Part shown: one piece after another, positions 63,506 through 64,000 of the stretch
How positions within the stretch are numbered: position 1 is the first letter of the stretch
Layout of the letters: the number at the start of each line of letters is the position of its first letter
Assembly: GCF_006494775.1 (NCBI RefSeq)
Contig: NZ_CP041146.1
Span: 248,001-312,000, forward strand
Direction: 5' to 3'
Source: Nocardioides humi
GTDB taxonomy: Bacteria > Actinomycetota > Actinomycetes > Propionibacteriales > Nocardioidaceae
DNA: 64,000 bases
Translations under genes and position numbers: made by a program
Notes under the pieces: model-generated
The model's database searches: none
What the model was told of the DNA's origin: nothing
What the model saw: the letters and a program-made list of their open reading frames with translations, nothing else

Positions 63506-64000
63506 CGGGCCTCCACCGGCTCGGGCTCCGCGAACCGCACGCGGAGCTCGCCCTCGATCACGCTCGCGCCCGCCACCCGCAGCCGCGCGAGCCCGGGCGG
63601 CAGGGTCAGCAGGCGACGGTACGAGCCGACCGTCATCACCAGCTCGTCGCCGTTGCGGGCCAGGTCGACCTCCGAGCGCGACACGTTGGGCAGGAACAGA
63701 TGCGCGACCGCGCTCCCGTCGTCGCCGCGGGAGACGCGGAACGGCCCCTCCCCGGCGGGTACGGCGAGCGGGTCGGCGTCGTCGTACAGGGCTCCGGCGA
63801 GGGCGCTCAGCGCGTCCACGCCGACCGGCTCGGCGGGCTGGTACTCCGAGGTCCACACCGGCAGCCCGCCGAACGACTGGGCGACCTCGCGCAGCACGGC
63901 CGCCTGCGCGGCGACCCAGCCGGCCCGCCACGGGTCGTCGTCGCCGGCCGGGAACACCCGGTTGGCGACGACGCCGTCGACGCGGTACCCGAACAGGCAC
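63502..64000 (-). CDS. ArsA/GET3-like ATPase, C-terminal part (N-terminus outside window)
   Basis: The visible 166 residues match the C-terminal portion of actinobacterial ArsA-family ATPases: LFGYRVDGVVANRVFPAGDD, then an adaptor helix region, and ending in the beta-sandwich LFLPNVSRSEVDLARNGDEL typical of the family's C-terminal hsp20-like domain. The P-loop lies beyond the window edge at 64000. It is the first gene in view of a five-gene chain with overlapping or near-overlapping ends. Confidence 0.82.
   Translation of the reverse strand, partial: CLFGYRVDGVVANRVFPAGDDDPWRAGWVAAQAAVLREVAQSFGGLPVWTSEYQPAEPVGVDALSALAGALYDDADPLAVPAGEGPFRVSRGDDGSAVAHLFLPNVSRSEVDLARNGDELVMTVGSYRRLLTLPPGLARLRVAGASVIEGELRVRFAEPEPVEAR

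Noticed and set aside
1..64000. rRNA, tRNA, prophage or integrative element.
   Set aside because: None was recognised by eye; no integrase, tRNA-like arm set or rRNA motif was seen. A tRNAscan or Rfam search would settle small RNAs that I cannot see.

Overview
The window is very GC-rich, densely packed DNA from an actinobacterium. It most resembles Nocardioides or a close relative in the Propionibacteriales; this is inferred from gene content and order, because no rRNA or other marker is present. Supporting features are an actinobacterial cell-division/cell-wall (dcw) cluster without ftsA, DivIVA/Wag31, SepF, a PASTA-domain kinase next to an Rv2175c-type protein, a class II DAHP synthase, an actinobacterial LexA box, MacRS-type two-component genes, frequent GTG starts and many ATGA/GTGA stop-start overlaps.

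Layout. 1-7013 (minus strand): a partial membrane protein, dnaE, a GNAT acetyltransferase, an RluD-type pseudouridine synthase, lspA and a DksA/TraR-type protein with a long lysine-alanine repeat tail. 7234-27679: the division and peptidoglycan cluster, read on the minus strand in the order mraZ, a 50-residue membrane ORF, rsmH, ftsL, ftsI, murE, murF, mraY, murD, ftsW, murG, murC, ftsQ, ftsZ, pgeF, yggS, sepF, yggT, divIVA. One plus-strand PAP2-type gene sits between ftsQ and ftsZ. 28050-32631 (plus): MoxR ATPase, DUF58 protein and transglutaminase. 32902-36545 (minus): DUF3040 protein, then an apparent SOS unit (HEPN protein, methyltransferase, DNA polymerase IV) behind a LexA box, and a membrane protein. 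36610-48173: YbaK-like protein, FAD amine oxidase/desaturase-like protein, metF, polyprenyl synthetase, a barnase/barstar-type pair, an Rv2175c-like protein, a PknL-like kinase, small proteins, threonine aldolase and aroG. 48250-55499: amino-acid permease, two decayed genes, 6-phosphofructokinase, DUF1028 protein, coiled-coil protein, TetR regulator and DUF2236 protein. 55512-58716: MacR, a tiny ORF, flavin reductase, MacS and an acyltransferase. 58804-64000: a hydrolase, an acidic membrane protein, and a minus-strand chain of ArsA-like ATPase (cut by the window end), DUF5304-like protein, two ROK kinases and a GT87-like membrane glycosyltransferase.

Five genes (dnaE, murF, the FAD protein, the PknL-like kinase, macR) are each broken by the apparent loss of one base in a C/G run. 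The uniform pattern points to sequence error rather than biology. By contrast, the nucleotidyltransferase and phosphodiesterase-like genes at 49706-50692 appear to lack internal segments and look like real decay.

Other points of interest are long imperfect palindromes in several intergenic gaps (two sharing a core), 26 tandem AAPAKK units in the DksA-like protein, missing canonical starts for ftsW and possibly macS, a tandem MraZ box, and many -10 elements 6-7 nt before start codons, which suggest leaderless transcripts.
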